DNA of 64,000 nucleotides, from NCBI GenBank assembly GCA_038502055.1, contig JAXRKN010000045.1, forward strand, positions 4,548,501 to 4,612,500, given 5' to 3'. Position numbers and translations under genes: made by a program. The notes beneath the pieces are model-generated. The model was not told the origin of the DNA. It worked only from the letters and a program-made list of their open reading frames with translations, and ran no database searches. Positions 10,854-23,442 of this stretch are shown piece by piece. The DNA comes from Tanytarsus gracilentus. Taxonomy: Eukaryota > Arthropoda > Insecta > Diptera > Chironomidae. Positions within the stretch are counted from its first letter, which is position 1. Each line of letters starts with the position of its first letter.

Positions 10854-12851
10854 GAAAAAAGTAAACTTTCTTGAGTGAGAAGAGTCACTGTGTGCCACGA
10901 GATTATTACTTTTTGATTTTTTTTTCGGTAAAATGAAAGTAAATGGGGAGCGTATGCGAGAAAAGAGATTAAATAATTTTAATGACTACAAAGTTACATA
11001 TTTATAGCCCGGCAATTTATTGCTGTGTCATAACATTTACTTTTTGATTTTTGGCGAGTTCAATGGTTGATTTGGTAAGCTTTTGGATTGTGTCAAAGAT
11101 TAATTAATTTTGCAAAAATTGGAATTTATAATTTCTACTTTTTTAAATCTTTGGAAATTTTTTTTTCTTACTGCTTTAAAAAAAAATTTGTTAAATTGTA
11201 TTTTTTTAAATTTTAAAGATTCGAACCTTCGGTTGTAGAATTATAATTTTTCTTTCAAATGAATTTTTTGAATTTCTTTAATGAATATGACAAATTGTAA
11301 ATTTAATTTCCTTAATTGAGATCATTTTTGACTACATCAAAATCCAACAGTAAGCACAAATTTAGTTTTATTGTTCGTCCTTTAATGTGAACGTTGATTG
11401 AAAAAATAAGTAATTACAACACCTGGACGCTTCACAATTTATGTAATAATCAACTAAATCACAACTCTCACCGTAATAAATTTGTTCATCTCGATTAAAT
11501 TTTTTTCTTTCACTTTTTTTTTGCAAGGATGTTGTATTTTGAAATAATGAAATACAATTGATGCAAGAAGCCGCGCATCTTTTGCCTTTATATACAGAAA
11601 CTCTTTTCCATCTGTCGGTCTTGTATGGAGAAAATTACTCTCCCGCAAGAGACGATATTTTTCGTGTATTTTTATATTACGCTGCCTTTCTTCGAAATAT
11701 AAAAAAAACGGTCACTTGAAACGCACACAGCAAAAGTAAAAAATTACAGAAAAAGAAAAATTTCTTGGTCTGTATGAAGACTGTGTTGATGTTAATGTTG
11801 AGAGTACGAGACAACAACATTCGGGTTTGGATGAGAATGGTCATAAAGTTACCCGCGTACTTTCATTTCATTAAAGTATTTTTTACACTTAAAAGTGTAT
11901 CCAAATTTACAGACGAGCATGTCGCTCTGAAGGCACGATCAATGAGTGTTGTTGATTTTAATTGCATGGATGACGTAAAAAGGGTGTTGATGAACTTTTT
12001 ATGGTTTAATGAAATTAATTGAAATTGAACGGTCAATTTTGAATAGGTAATTTGGGTCACGATTTTTTAATTTTTTAAGCATCCAAAAAGTAAATGTAAT
12101 TAAATTACATCACATGAATTTTTGAATGAATAATTTCTCACTCATGTTCGTCAAATAAATTCAGGAGCGAACAACGAAGAGGCTCTTAAATTATCTCTTA
12201 AGTGTGATTCAATGAGATAAATACTACTTCAGTATTTGGAGAGGACATAAAATTTTAAAAGAAACATAAAAGTCCGATAAATTCAGATCAAGTTGAATTC
12301 CAATTATGGAAACAAAAAAATTTAAATTTTGAAGTGCATAAAATAATTAAATTTCCCGGAAGAATTTTCACATGTCCATAAGTGGATTAAATGTTGCATA
12401 ACAAGATCAATCATAACCTTTCCAAAAAAAAGAAAAATATCCTTTCGAAAATTAATGATCGCAACTTGAGAGAGCTCACTCGGTGAATCCCCCAGTTACC
12501 TTGCGCAAAGATCATCTTCTCATTTTCAAATAATCCGCGAAACGACCTTTAGAGAAATGTTCATTCATTACGCATTTGGAGAAATTGTTCAAAGCGCGTG
12601 AATTCAAAAAAAGAAGTATTAAAAGCAATAATGATTATTTTTTAAACAGGTTATTTGTTACATCAGCACTGCACAGAACAGTCTGCGGTATTTCTTTCAA
12701 TTTTTATTTTAAAATCATTTCTTTTAAATGCGCGGTGCATCATCATACTTTCGCTTTGTGATTTAAGAGCGACTGACCAAAATGATACATTTTAGATAGA
12801 CATAATGAGACCGCAAGGAAAAAAACATATGTAATCGATGCGAGACAATTT
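10854..12851. other. Intergenic between cuticular gene and USP39
   Basis: Contains the cuticular promoter and about 1.8 kb of AT-rich sequence. Open frames at 11454-11648 (-), 11765-12022 (+) and 12576-12761 (+) show no domain, signal peptide or splice partners. A TTTATATAC TATA-like motif at about 11587 is present, but no gene was found next to it. Confidence 0.55.
10999..11006 (-). promoter_or_regulatory. TATA box of the cuticular gene
   Basis: On the minus strand this reads TATAAATA within a GC-flanked context (GGGCTATAAATATG), about 145 bp before the proposed ATG. A TCATT initiator-like sequence follows about 25-30 bp downstream near 10980. No ATG occurs between that point and 10853, supporting the chosen start. 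Confidence 0.5.
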
Positions 12852-14555
12852 TTACGCTTGATGTATTTCATAAATTTGTATGTAGGCCTCGGTGAGAGTA
12901 ATCATTTGAGGGAGAATGTCGATAACGTGAAGGTCTTGCATCTCGTACCACTGATTTGTTGCCTTGTGGAACACATGGACACGATAAGTTCCCTTCGCCG
13001 CCTCACCATCGTGTACAATATTCGCGACTAGATTGTAGCGTGTCTCTTTGTGGTTTTTCTTGTTTTCGGGCGTCAAAATATCGCCAAAGTCGACATTCCT
13101 GTGAAATTGAGAGAATAACTCAATTAAATCATCATCGCATAATTTTTAACTTACTTAACAGGAAAATTGACGATTGTTGGATTTTTGTCCATGAAGAAAG
13201 TGTTTTTAGTGAATCGCTTAATGTAGAGTATGATGAACTTTGGCAGTCGAGTTATTTCAAATCGCTTCATATAGTTGTCTTTGTATGACTTGTATTCCTT
13301 TTCAGTCGTTCCATTGAACTTACTTAGGAGCTGATATAAGTTCACTTGTGGAATAATGATCTCACGATGTTCGTCGATAAAGAGAGGCGGCGGCGGTAGG
13401 TCGCAGTTGAGATACAAGAAATTTGTAGTTTCAACTTTTTCCTTTTAGAGAGAAAAAAAGTTAATATAGTGTGAGATTTATGGGTCGACATAAACAATCA
13501 CCTGATACTCCTCCGATGCCAAGAGCATTTCTTTTTGTGCTTCATCGGTGATTTCAGCTGGTGGTATTTTACGCGAAAATACTTTCATCTCGCCTAAGAA
13601 TGTCTTATTCACTATGCTCGAATCTGGTTTGTTATTTCCCCGCAAGCGTGTGTGAAGTTCATGTAGGAACCAAGTTAGAAAATCGATTGGATCGCTTTGC
13701 TCGATGATTTGGAATCTCTTGTTACTCCATAGAACGATTGACTGCAGCATTTCATGAGGACTCACGTGAGCTTTAAAATTCCTCGGGTTCCACAATTTCC
13801 TCACAAGCTCACCAAATCTTTGAACCAATGCAAAGGGAGAGTCACCCGATGAATGCTTAATTTTTGCATAATTTTTCTCCTGCAAAAAGTAATTTCTAAT
13901 GGGTGTGACGTGCGAAAGAGCTTGCAGAATGACGTTGCAATAGTCGTTGAACTTGATATTGTTAAGACCAACCACACCTGGATGATAAAGAGTTCCATCT
14001 AAAGTCCTCGATGTCTTTGCCACCGTTTGATCGTCGAGTGAAACAATTTCTTTCTTCTCGAATGTCGGATTGAGGAGATATTTTATGTCCTAAAATGTGA
14101 TCAGTAAATAAATTAACATCCAGCTGAAAAAATAATTTAACTCACATCCAATGATGAATCGCTGATGATTTCATAGTTATCAGGCAGGCAATAGAACCGC
14201 AAGCTCAATAGATTGAGAAAGACGTGATGAGACTCAGCAACTGAGTGCGTGTAAGCGTGAGTGGTTGTTCCTCTTCCTTGAAAGTATTTTCCACAAACTA
14301 AGCATGCATAAACGTTGATTCTCGTCAAGGACACGCTGCATAGCTTCTCAAAATCAAAATCCAGCAAATGACGATTGATTGTATCGAGATATGGACATTG
14401 CTTCACGATCATTTTCTGTTGTGGCAGATAATTTTCATCCTCATCGTCCACAATCTCAATCTTTCGCTTCTTAATCGAGCCATTTTCTATTAATTGTGAT
14501 GCAATCGATTAAATAGTTTATTATTTCGTGTTAATTTACCTTCTTTAATATTCAT
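12852..14555 (-). CDS. USP39: USP39/Sad1-like U4/U6.U5 tri-snRNP assembly factor (inactive ubiquitin protease)
   Basis: Pre-mRNA splicing factor of the nucleus. Exons (complement): 14540-14555, 14146-14486, 13502-14089, 13155-13441, 12852-13098; 492 aa with consistent phases. Order: short Lys/acidic N-terminus with KKRK; a UBP zinc finger with CPYLDTINRHL, LCSVSL, ACLVCGKYFQGRG and HAYTHS; then a USP fold beginning VGLNNIKFNDYCNVILQAL. At the catalytic box, active USPs have NTCYMN; here the Cys position is Asp (NDYCN), as known for USP39, so deubiquitinase activity is not expected. The C-terminal His box region retains YRVHVFHKATNQWYEMQDL and DILPQMITLTEAYIQIYE. It is shorter than human USP39 because the RS-rich N-terminus is missing. 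Divergent from URB1. Confidence 0.95.
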
Positions 14556-15079
14556 TTCGCAAACGATTTGAAATTTATTTTTCTAAAACGATTGTAAACA
14601 AAAATATGCCGAATATACAGAAATGGGATGAAAAGTGAATAAAATTGGCGAAAATTTAAATTAAAATTAATGATTTTTATGAAATTTATAAATTAATGGT
14701 ATTTGTTTAAGTCCATAAAATACTTAAGTGATAAGTTAAAGTTTTATAAAGATCAGTAAGCTAAAATTATTAATTTTTGAATTTTTGCCGATTATTTTAA
14801 AAATTCAAACCACATCGAAGGGCTGAAAACTGAGTAAAGTTGTTTACATTTCAAACGTGAATTTAAAAACAAGAATTTTAATTAATTTTAAAAGAATTTC
14901 AACGATAATTAATCAATCAAATAGATAGAATTTATCTAGAAGTTGACTTTAAAGAGCTGCAAGTCAAAATAAAGATTTAAAATTAGGTAAAAGTTAAAAA
15001 ATTCATAAATTTTAGTTTTTCGAATAAAATCACACGTGTTTTTGTTTACAAATTTCTAGATGAAAATTAATTCATCAAA
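14556..15079. promoter_or_regulatory. Bidirectional promoter region USP39/URB1
   Basis: 524 bp separate two divergent start codons. No TATA box in a credible position; the interval is AT-rich. A CACGTG E-box lies at 15033-15038, 42 bp before the URB1 ATG. Head-to-head housekeeping genes suggest shared regulation (inference). Confidence 0.6.
15033..15038. promoter_or_regulatory. CACGTG E-box near URB1 start
   Basis: Perfect palindromic CACGTG within ACACGTGT. Myc/Max binds this hexamer close to the start of many insect ribosome-biogenesis genes (established for Drosophila as a class); applying it here is inference. Confidence 0.45.
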
Positions 15080-18000
15080 ATGAAGAGAGAAGTCGCAAGT
15101 GATTCTGATTCAGATCAATCTACACAAGTTGAAAAGAAGCGAAAAGTTGAACAAGGTAAATTTTTTGCTATGTCAAGTCAGAAATTAATTAATTTAAATA
15201 ATTTTTATTCAAGACCAAGATGAGGAATTTTGTGATGTCAAGAAGCTTAGAGATCAGCTTCGTTGTGGAAATTTCTTTGATGGTAAGTCTAACTAATTAG
15301 TTTAAAATGTTTTTCTGATGTTCTGTAAATTAAAACTGATCGGTCTGTTTTCATCAGATCTCAAGCGTTTCCTTAAGACCGCCTCAAAATCACCCAACAT
15401 CATCAACGAGTACATCGCTCTCGGAGGCAAACCACTTGAAATTGTTGAAATAATCAAAACCCATGAAGAGTCGGGAATAGAAACAATTTCGATCCTCTAT
15501 CAGTTCCTCAAGCTCTTAATTTCGAACATAACTGACGAGAGATGTGACACAAACATGAAGCTTGCAGCTGACGCCCTCAAAAATTTAATAAGGAAAGCTA
15601 AAGTGACCGTCAATAAGATGCTTTTGTCATCGAATGTCAATGACAAAGTGACAGCCTTTAAAATTTTATCATTCGGCGTGTCGCTCGACAGAGAAATAGG
15701 AATTGAGATATTGAAGAATGTCGATTTATTTGGAAAATCTGAAGAGCACTCGAATCTCTCGTCACAACTCTTTGCCGATGTAAAAGTAAATCAGCAAGAT
15801 ATCGCCAGCGTTAGAAAGTCTTTTACGAACATGATGATGGAATTTATGATGCGCAGCGAAGAGGACATAATATTGTGCAAGAGAGTCGTTCAAAAGCGAA
15901 CTCTTTTTGAGTTTTTCCTCGAAGGAGTTCATCGCGATTCAAGCGACACAATAATCGACATTATCGCTTGCCTCACGAAGAGAGTTTTATTGTCGCCGGC
16001 GTTTAGTAAACCTGAAAAGTTGAGAATCTTCACCGACGAAGCCATAAAGTCGATTTTAAAGTTGTATGAAATCAAAAACTTTGACGATGAGGAGAAAAAG
16101 AAAGTCATAATGGTCGCTCATCAATTTCTGGTGCTTTTATTGGCCAACAAGAAATATGGAATTGTTTTTAAAGCCTTAACTGAGAAGAGACAAAATTTGA
16201 GGCAACTTCACGTCATCGGATTATTTAAAAATGTTTGGATGCTTGAATATCCATCGCTGTTGACCATTGAAATCATCAAGGCATGTCCGGAATTAATGCA
16301 AAACATCCTTAATCGTTTAGCTGTTGGATTGCAGCCGAAAATAACCACCCAATGGTTTATGTGTGCAAATTTCACAAAACTATTAATTGAAGCTTTAGAG
16401 CCATCGGAAATGATTAAACATTTTGCGACACTTGAACCGAAAAAGATTTCATCAAACATCTTTAAGTTGTCAATTTCACAATTTATTCTTCAAAATCTAA
16501 CCGAAAATGCTTTGCTTCAGCAGGAGAGTTTAGAGATGCGAGAAATCGCCTCGCAACTTCTTCTGTTGATGCTCGACAAGTGCTGCCAGTACATCAATCT
16601 GATATCAACGATGAAAAACTTAAAAGATTTTGAGAAGCATCGCATTAAGTTCGATATCATTAACCACATTTTCACTTTCTATCCACACATCGATATGGTT
16701 TTGAATTCGCTTTATCGCAGCATAAATCTAACGAAGAAACAATTTATTGTTAACAATGCGACAGTCAAGTCACAGATGAAAAACACGCTCGCCATTCTCC
16801 TACATACCGTTCAATATTTTCCGTCAGTGATCGAGAAAATTCCATCAGTAATTGATTTCCTCGAAGTTCTACGACCAATTTATGAGAACAATGAGGAAAA
16901 TGATTTGGAAATGGAAATGAATGTGGCGAAAGTCATTTTGTTTCTCCAACCAAACTTACTATCAGCAAAACCTCAACTATTTCAACGCGTTTTCTTCATG
17001 CTAATTCAAATTGTGACAAGGAAATGTGAGCCTGGTCAAAATAGCGAAGTTAAAAATCTATTGATGAACATTCTTCAACACAAGTACAGCTTTTTTGACA
17101 AAAATCCGTTTGAAGCCATCATTTGGATTGAATCTTTTCGATATCTGAGTGGAGAGATTGTTAAGGATGCAGCGTCGATGTTTGTCAATGCTCTTGAGAA
17201 GACAAAAGATAGTGAAGAAGAAGTGCTAACGGTTTTACTCTCACTAAATGAGAATAAATTAAACAAAATTACGGAATTTTTCGAGACTGCTGCTGTTCTT
17301 TTATATCACGCTTATCCCGATAGACGAAAAAATATTCTTAGTTCATTAAAAGAATCTAAAGCAAACGTCGATGAGAGAATTATTCAATACCTTAAAAAGA
17401 AATGCGATTTTAACGAAATAGCTGACAAGACATCATTTAAGAAATATGCACTGTTGAAGAATTCATCCTTGAAAGAAGTCAAGCTTGCAAAGTTAAAGAT
17501 CAAAGATGAAAATGAACTTTTTCTCCTCTACATTCACATCATTCACTTTGCTTTAAAAGAAGAAAATTTAAGTGAAGTTGCTGTTGAAAACTTAACGAAA
17601 TTATCGAAGGAAATTTTTGAAGCAATGGAAAAATTTGACAACACAAATGCAATCACCAATGAGCCGGTTGAGCTGGAAGAAGAAACTGAAACTGTCGTAA
17701 ATAAAATTCTTCGACTAAAGAATATAAGTTTAACAGAATTATCAGCAAAATACATTTTTGATGTCCACGAAGGACTTTTTGATAAATTCTCGTTGACCGA
17801 TGAAGATTCACGAGAAATTACAAAATTGGCTTCAAATTTAGCAGAAATTTTTAAATCTGTCAAGGATTTTAATTTAATCTGTCACAAATACAGAGCTAAA
17901 ATTGTCACGGAACTTGAACAACATGAACTGCAAGACATGAGTGTCGTCGAGAAATTTCCATTAGACGAGAATCAGTGCATCGAAGTGTTTGACACGTGCA

Positions 18001-20611
18001 CAAAAATTAAAACCACAAACACAATTCTCATCAATTTTCTTCTTAAAAGGTTAATTGAGTTAAACAAAAAATCATTGGAACCCTCACAAATGAAACGATT
18101 GGAGGAAAATTATATAACAGCAATTGAGTGCAATGACGCAAACTTGACAATCATCGAAGGCACAATTTTGGAATACTTGCGTACATTTCCACACAGCATT
18201 AGCGATTTATCGACTAAAATTTTCGCTAAAGGATGCGAGGAAGATGCATTGATCACAAGACGTTCTTTTATCACGCTAATTATCACAATTTTCAAGTGCA
18301 AACGTGATTGTGATGAAATTTTCAAGTTAAAATTCAAACACATGCGAAAGGAAGTCGTTTATCCACTTTTATGCGTCGCTCTCGAGCAAAATGTGTTGCC
18401 GCAAAGCGACAGCCGTTCATTATTTCAAAAAGAATTCAAAGCTGGTATTTTGAAGTCGATCGAGAGACCAAAAAGAGCGGCCATGATGTATCGCGACTAT
18501 CTTAACACATCGCTTAAGCTAATTGAACTTGTAATGTTGCCGAGTGAATGCTGCGACATTGCTCTCAAGAAATTTAAATTCGATGGTTCTGAATTATATC
18601 AGCTGAAAATGCTGGAAGCTGTCTTTACGAAGGCAGTCAATCATAAAAATGAGGCAAAAGAGAGCGAGGACTCAAAGATGATTTTCTCAAACTTCATCAA
18701 CCACTGGCTGGCTTTGGTTAGTGTTGCCGATGAAAACTTGGAATATTTCAACATTCTCACTTCGTGGTTGACGAAAAATCATCAAATTTCAACGAGTCTT
18801 AAAACTGAGGTTGATTTTGATAATCTTAAAGTTGCTTACAAAATTGGACTTAAAAACGGTCTCAAGTCTCAAGACAATTCAAAATTGCTAATCACCCTCG
18901 GATTGCTGCTAAAATCAATTTTAGTCGAAACAAATCTTGTCGACGAAATGTTTGACATGCTCGTTACCCACTCGAACTTCTTCATGACCGCCTTCAACAC
19001 AAAATCGTCAGGCATTCGATGGAAAACATCTTTATTCTACTTGTTCGAAGAATTGTTGAAAAAAAATCCAAAGTTAGCGAATGAAAAGCACATTCCGATA
19101 CTTTTATCTTCTTACAACGCAAGCATGTCTTCGTGCGATCAATTGATTTTAAATCTCCTCAAATTCTACGAGCTTGAATGCAGCATCGACTTATACGATT
19201 TTCGCCCGCTAATTTTTGGAGCGGCGGCACTTTCACATTATTCGATAAATCGTAAAGAGGAAGAGAAAACAACTTTGGATGGTAAAAGTGGAGTTTTTCA
19301 TAAGCTGGCGAATCAATTTGAAAAGACAATTATTGAAAACACAATCAATAATTATCCAATTAAAGTTAGAGAAGGATTTGATGTCACATCTTTCTTGGAG
19401 AATCAAAAGAGTGAAGAAGAAAATTCAAAAATCTACGATCCAACTTACTTTTTGCCGATCTTTGAGATGCTACTTACGACTGACTCTTTTGACTTTACAG
19501 CAGTTGGCATTAAAAACAATTTGCTTCCTCTAATCGTGCCTGCATTGTCTTGCGAAGACGAAAAAATTAGATTGATGGCTGCTAGAATTTTATTAAATTG
19601 CCGAAAAATTACAGCTGGAAGAAAAAAGTGAGTGACAAAAATATTTAAACAATTTTAAATTAATTTTCTAAATTTTTTGACAGACTTCAAAAAGACATTT
19701 GGATGCGATTCTATGGTTGCCTTCAAAAGGGACTTTATGAGCTAAAAGAAAATGCAGCGCAAAAAAATAAAGAGGAAATTCCACGATTGGCGCCGATTAT
19801 GACTCAAATGTTGTCGGAATTCTTGAAAATTCTCCCAAATAAACTTCACACAGCCTATCATTTGATATCAAATCATTTAATAGTGAAGGAGAAATTTGAC
19901 TTTTCGACAATTCCCGAGTATTTGATTCTCCTTCAGAGTCACTCAACGCAGCAGCACGAAGAACAGCGATTATTTTTACTCAACACAATTCAATATGGCG
20001 TCAAAGACGAAATGGACTTTAAAGTGCTCAATAATATGCCAATAATGAAAATGCTGTTGACCTCTCACGGATGTCCACTCTCGTCAAGAAAAATAGACTT
20101 GGTGATTTTAAAAATAATCGATCGAATAATCACAAAAGCAGATGGAGCGAAAATTATGTTGAAAAAGTTTGGTCTTGCGTTGTGGATATTTCTTGTGTCC
20201 ACGAAGGTGGAGCCATTCGAATACGATGCCATACAAATGATTGTAACAATGATTCATAATATTTTGCAAACTGACGCGTGTGCTGAGAGTTCAATGAAAT
20301 TATTATCATCGTTGCTGACTTTGTTGCCGAAGTTATCGAAAAATAAACTTCCGCCGAGTGTCTTCGCCTCATTTCTTGATGCGATGGTTAGAACTCAAAA
20401 GTTGGATGTAATTAGTAAGGAAAATTTTGAGATTGTTTTGGACATTGCTAAAATTTATTTACCAGCGGAACATTTTCGCTCTCTGACCTACCTCGCAAAT
20501 CATCATGGCTTCTCTGAAATGCTGGAAATTAAAAATAACTCGGAAATTGACTCGAACATTGAAAGCATTTATGCGAGTATGAAGAAAATTGTCTTGAGCA
20601 GTGCGAAGTAA
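15080..20611 (+). CDS. URB1: URB1/Npa1-like nucleolar pre-ribosomal-associated protein 1
   Basis: Large helical-repeat nucleolar protein acting early in 60S subunit (pre-27S rRNA) assembly. Exons: 15080-15155, 15214-15282, 15358-19627, 19684-20611; phases agree; 1780 aa, close to yeast Urb1 (about 1760) and shorter than vertebrate forms. The N-terminus is acidic/basic with a likely nuclear signal (KKRKVEQ). It is followed by an Npa1-type N-terminal domain (DLKRFLKTASKSPNIINEYI; later ASVRKSFTNMMMEFM and KRTLFEFFLEGVHRDSSD), where insects and vertebrates share a recognisable pattern. The C-terminal exon contains a second conserved helical block (SHGCPLSSRKIDLVILKIID). No enzymatic motif is present. 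The 4.27-kb third exon holds most of the protein. AATAAA signals follow at 20620-20625 and shortly after. Identification rests on domain pattern, size and length; no close paralogue is known to me. Confidence 0.88.
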
Positions 20612-20943
20612 ATTTTTGTAATAAAAATTTTAATAAAGAAAAAAGTTGAAATCCATCAAGTGAAAAAAATTCACATTGTATTATTTTTTGATAATTGTTT
20701 ATTTTCCAAGATGGTAATAAAAGATTTATTGATAAAGTTGAAAGGAAAAACATAATTGCTTGAATGAGCTGCATTCACGTTATCTAGTCATTAAAGAATT
20801 TCCTTCCTAACCCCCAACAAATATTTTCTACTCTTTCTTTCAGGTAAATTTTCATCCAAAAATATTTTTCTTTATATAAATTCCAATCATTTTTTTATTG
20901 TCTGCCTGATTTGTGTTTAAATTTTTTTAATTTGTAACAAAAA

Positions 20944-23442
20944 TTAAGTTTCTATTCCTAGTAAAGGATTTTCCGGTGTTCTATTGATATTGCTTGATGA
21001 GTTTTCAAATGTGGGAAGTGGATGTTGAGAATAATTAATTCCAAATGGTATCAGACTTGCCATCGCAAAATTTCTATTCAACGAAAAAAAAATTAATTTT
21101 TAACTGAATTTTAATTTTTAAAAATGTTGATTTCAAAATTTTAAAAAACAAAAAACCGTTAAATTTAAAAAAATCGTTAAAATATTTTATAAAAAATCTC
21201 ACCTATATTGTGTGTCAAATTGAGCTTTTTCGATCCTCTTTTCCTTCGCTCTTTTATTTTGAAACTGTTGAAATTTATAAATAAATTTTACTAAAACTTT
21301 TAAACTTTGAATTTCTACCCATATTTTAATTTGAGTTTCTGACAGTTTCAATTTTTCCGCGAGTTCGAATCTCCTTCCGCGTGAAATGTAATCATTTTTG
21401 TTAAACTCAATTTCTAATCTCAGCGTCTGGTCACTTGTGAAAGTCGTTCTCTGTCTTCGTCTTGGTTTCCTTTCTCTGCTTCTTCTTCGTACTTTAAAAA
21501 TAAAAAAATTACACGATTATTTAAAGAGGAATTACAAAATTTTATAATGCGACAATGATACGATGGGAAAGTATTTTTTGTTGTCATTAATTCGCCATAT
21601 GGCACTTGAATTCGATCCACCTATATTTTTTTTTAATAAAGCAGGACGTCCTGTGTTGTCGTCAAGAATTTTACTCATCGCATAAATCACTTTACTATGT
21701 GAGTATTTATGTTTTCAATAAAGGGATCGTTTAACACGTTATTAATATCATCATAATATTTTCATTCTATTCCCTCCTGATGTGGTTTATTAAAAAATTA
21801 TTAAATACCCTTTAAAAACCACAAAATATAATCTCATCACCGTTGATGACACAATTAAACAATTTTGTGCATTATTTTTATATTCTGTAAGCACTTCAAG
21901 TGGATTTTGAGTTTATATTGTGGGAAAAAGCCACATGTCAATTTTCCCAATGATTTATCTAAACGATTGTTGTTGCTACGGCATTAACTTTGCGTAGTTT
22001 CGTAATTCGGTCCTAAACATATTCTTCTTTTTGGTTGGAAAGGTAAAAATTAAAGAGTGATTTTTAAAAAGTGTGTTGAAGGAATTACAAGAATTTATTT
22101 TGTAAATTTTAGAAATTAAAACTCTTACAAAAAAATAGTTATCCTTAATTTGAATTAAATTCATGCTAATTTAAAAAATTCGTCTAAAGGGTATTTAGTT
22201 TTTTTTTTTTTTTTTTTCTATAAAATAAAAAAAAAAAAAAAAAAAAATTTTTTTTTATAATTTTTTTTTTTTTTTATTAATTTTTTTTTATTTTTATGTT
22301 TTTTAAAATTTTTTTTTACCAAATTTATGTTTTAAATTTATTAGAAAGCGGAGACCATGTAGAATTTAATAAAAAATAGTCTTATACGGCTTTGAAGCAA
22401 AATCTAAGGATAAACTCGATTTTTGTAATTACAACAACAACAATTTATTCAGCCGAATACCCTAAAAACTTTTTAACTCTTTTAGAGTTTTAAAACATGC
22501 AAAAAAATTTAAGCATTAGATTTGCAAATTTTAATTATTTTTTTGGGAATTTTAGGAGGAGCAAAAAAAATAAAACTTATTGAATTCAATTATTTTATCT
22601 ATTTTAGGATTCGAACCTCTCTTAAATCTTAGAATTTAATAAATTCCTTTCACAAAACTTTTATTTTATGATTTTTTTGCGCTGAAACTACAAAAAATTA
22701 TTTTGAAGGAAACGACTTAATTTCAACCTGCAAATTTAAAAATTTCCAAAGACAATTTTAAAAATTCGAAATTTTTTTAAGAAAGAATTTTCTTGTAATT
22801 AACTTTATGCGACGGGGTTCATTAAATTCTAAGAAAACCCAACTAAAAAAGTTAAAATTCATTTAAAGGATTAATTTTTTCAGCAAAACATATTTCTTGT
22901 AATTTAATCTTTTAAATCGCCGGAAGAAGTCATTCGAAATGGTTTGTGTTAAATAAAATTTGATTTAAATGATTATTTTGCGAGTTATTAGAAAGGCTTC
23001 AGCTCGAAGACATGTCATGAACACAGTTATTAGTTTCTGCACTTCAAAGAATTCCTTATTAGATTTTTAAATACTTACAAAATGCAGCGAAATGTTGATT
23101 TTGCAAGCTGGCAAAATGTGTCGAAAAATGCGATTGTTGCGGAAAAATTTCGGTGTTTGGGATTTGCCATGTTCTAAAATAAATTGCACTTTAAATCTTG
23201 TAACTTTAATCAATATTTTAAAAATATTTTGAATCCAGAATTGATTTTTAAAAATTTAAAACTTTAAATTACACATTTTGGGTGGATCCTTCACTCTGAC
23301 AATTTTCACCATTCGACTCCGTTTGATTTCTAAATTCATTTTCATCACATTTTTGAGTGCACGAATTTTCAGACTTTTTTCCAAAAAGTAAATTTTCAAT
23401 GTAATAATTTTTATTGTGACTTTTATCTCTAGCTGTCTGCAT
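20944..23442 (-). CDS. ro: Homeobox transcription factor, rough orthologue
   Basis: Rough patterns photoreceptor identity (R2/R5) in the insect eye. Exons (complement): 23273-23442, 23079-23173, 21319-21491, 21203-21264, 20944-21073; phases agree throughout and give 209 aa. The Antp-type (Gln50) homeodomain spans residues 99-158 and is split after Trp48: RRQRTTFTSDQTLRLEIEF, then ISRGRRFELAEKLKLSETQ and, in the next exon, FQNKRAKEKRIEKAQ. The ISRxRRFELAE and RIEKAQ segments are diagnostic of rough. Exon 1 has a NYYIENLLFGKK Eh1-like start region; exon 2 is Gln/Phe-rich. The C-terminus (SLIPFGINYSQHPLP) also resembles the family. It is shorter than the ~350-aa Drosophila protein. Position 52 of the homeodomain is Lys instead of Arg. 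Convergent with URB1. Confidence 0.9.
21492..23078 (-). other. Large intron of ro
   Basis: 1.59-kb intron between exons 2 and 3. It contains the extreme homopolymer tract at 22197-22320 and otherwise AT-rich sequence. An open stretch at 21540-21620 was considered as an exon but is not needed, because exon 2 joins exon 3 in phase. Confidence 0.7.
22197..22320. repeat. Poly-T/poly-A low-complexity tract
   Basis: About 120 bases made almost entirely of T runs and A runs (T17, A21, T10, T15, T10 and similar) broken by single bases. Real low-complexity DNA or a badly resolved homopolymer consensus; the sequence alone cannot separate these. Confidence 0.8.

Noticed and set aside
11454..12022. Open frames near a TATA-like motif at 11587
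   Set aside because: No domain, signal peptide or splice partners; composition like surrounding intergenic DNA.
21540..21620. Possible extra exon of ro (VPYGELMTTKNTFPSYHC)
   Set aside because: Exon 2 (23079-23173) already joins exon 3 in phase; the acceptor before this stretch is weak and inclusion is unnecessary.
22606..22618. GGATTCGAACC, a tRNA B-box-like sequence on the minus strand
   Set aside because: No A box or cloverleaf can be formed from the AT-rich flanks.
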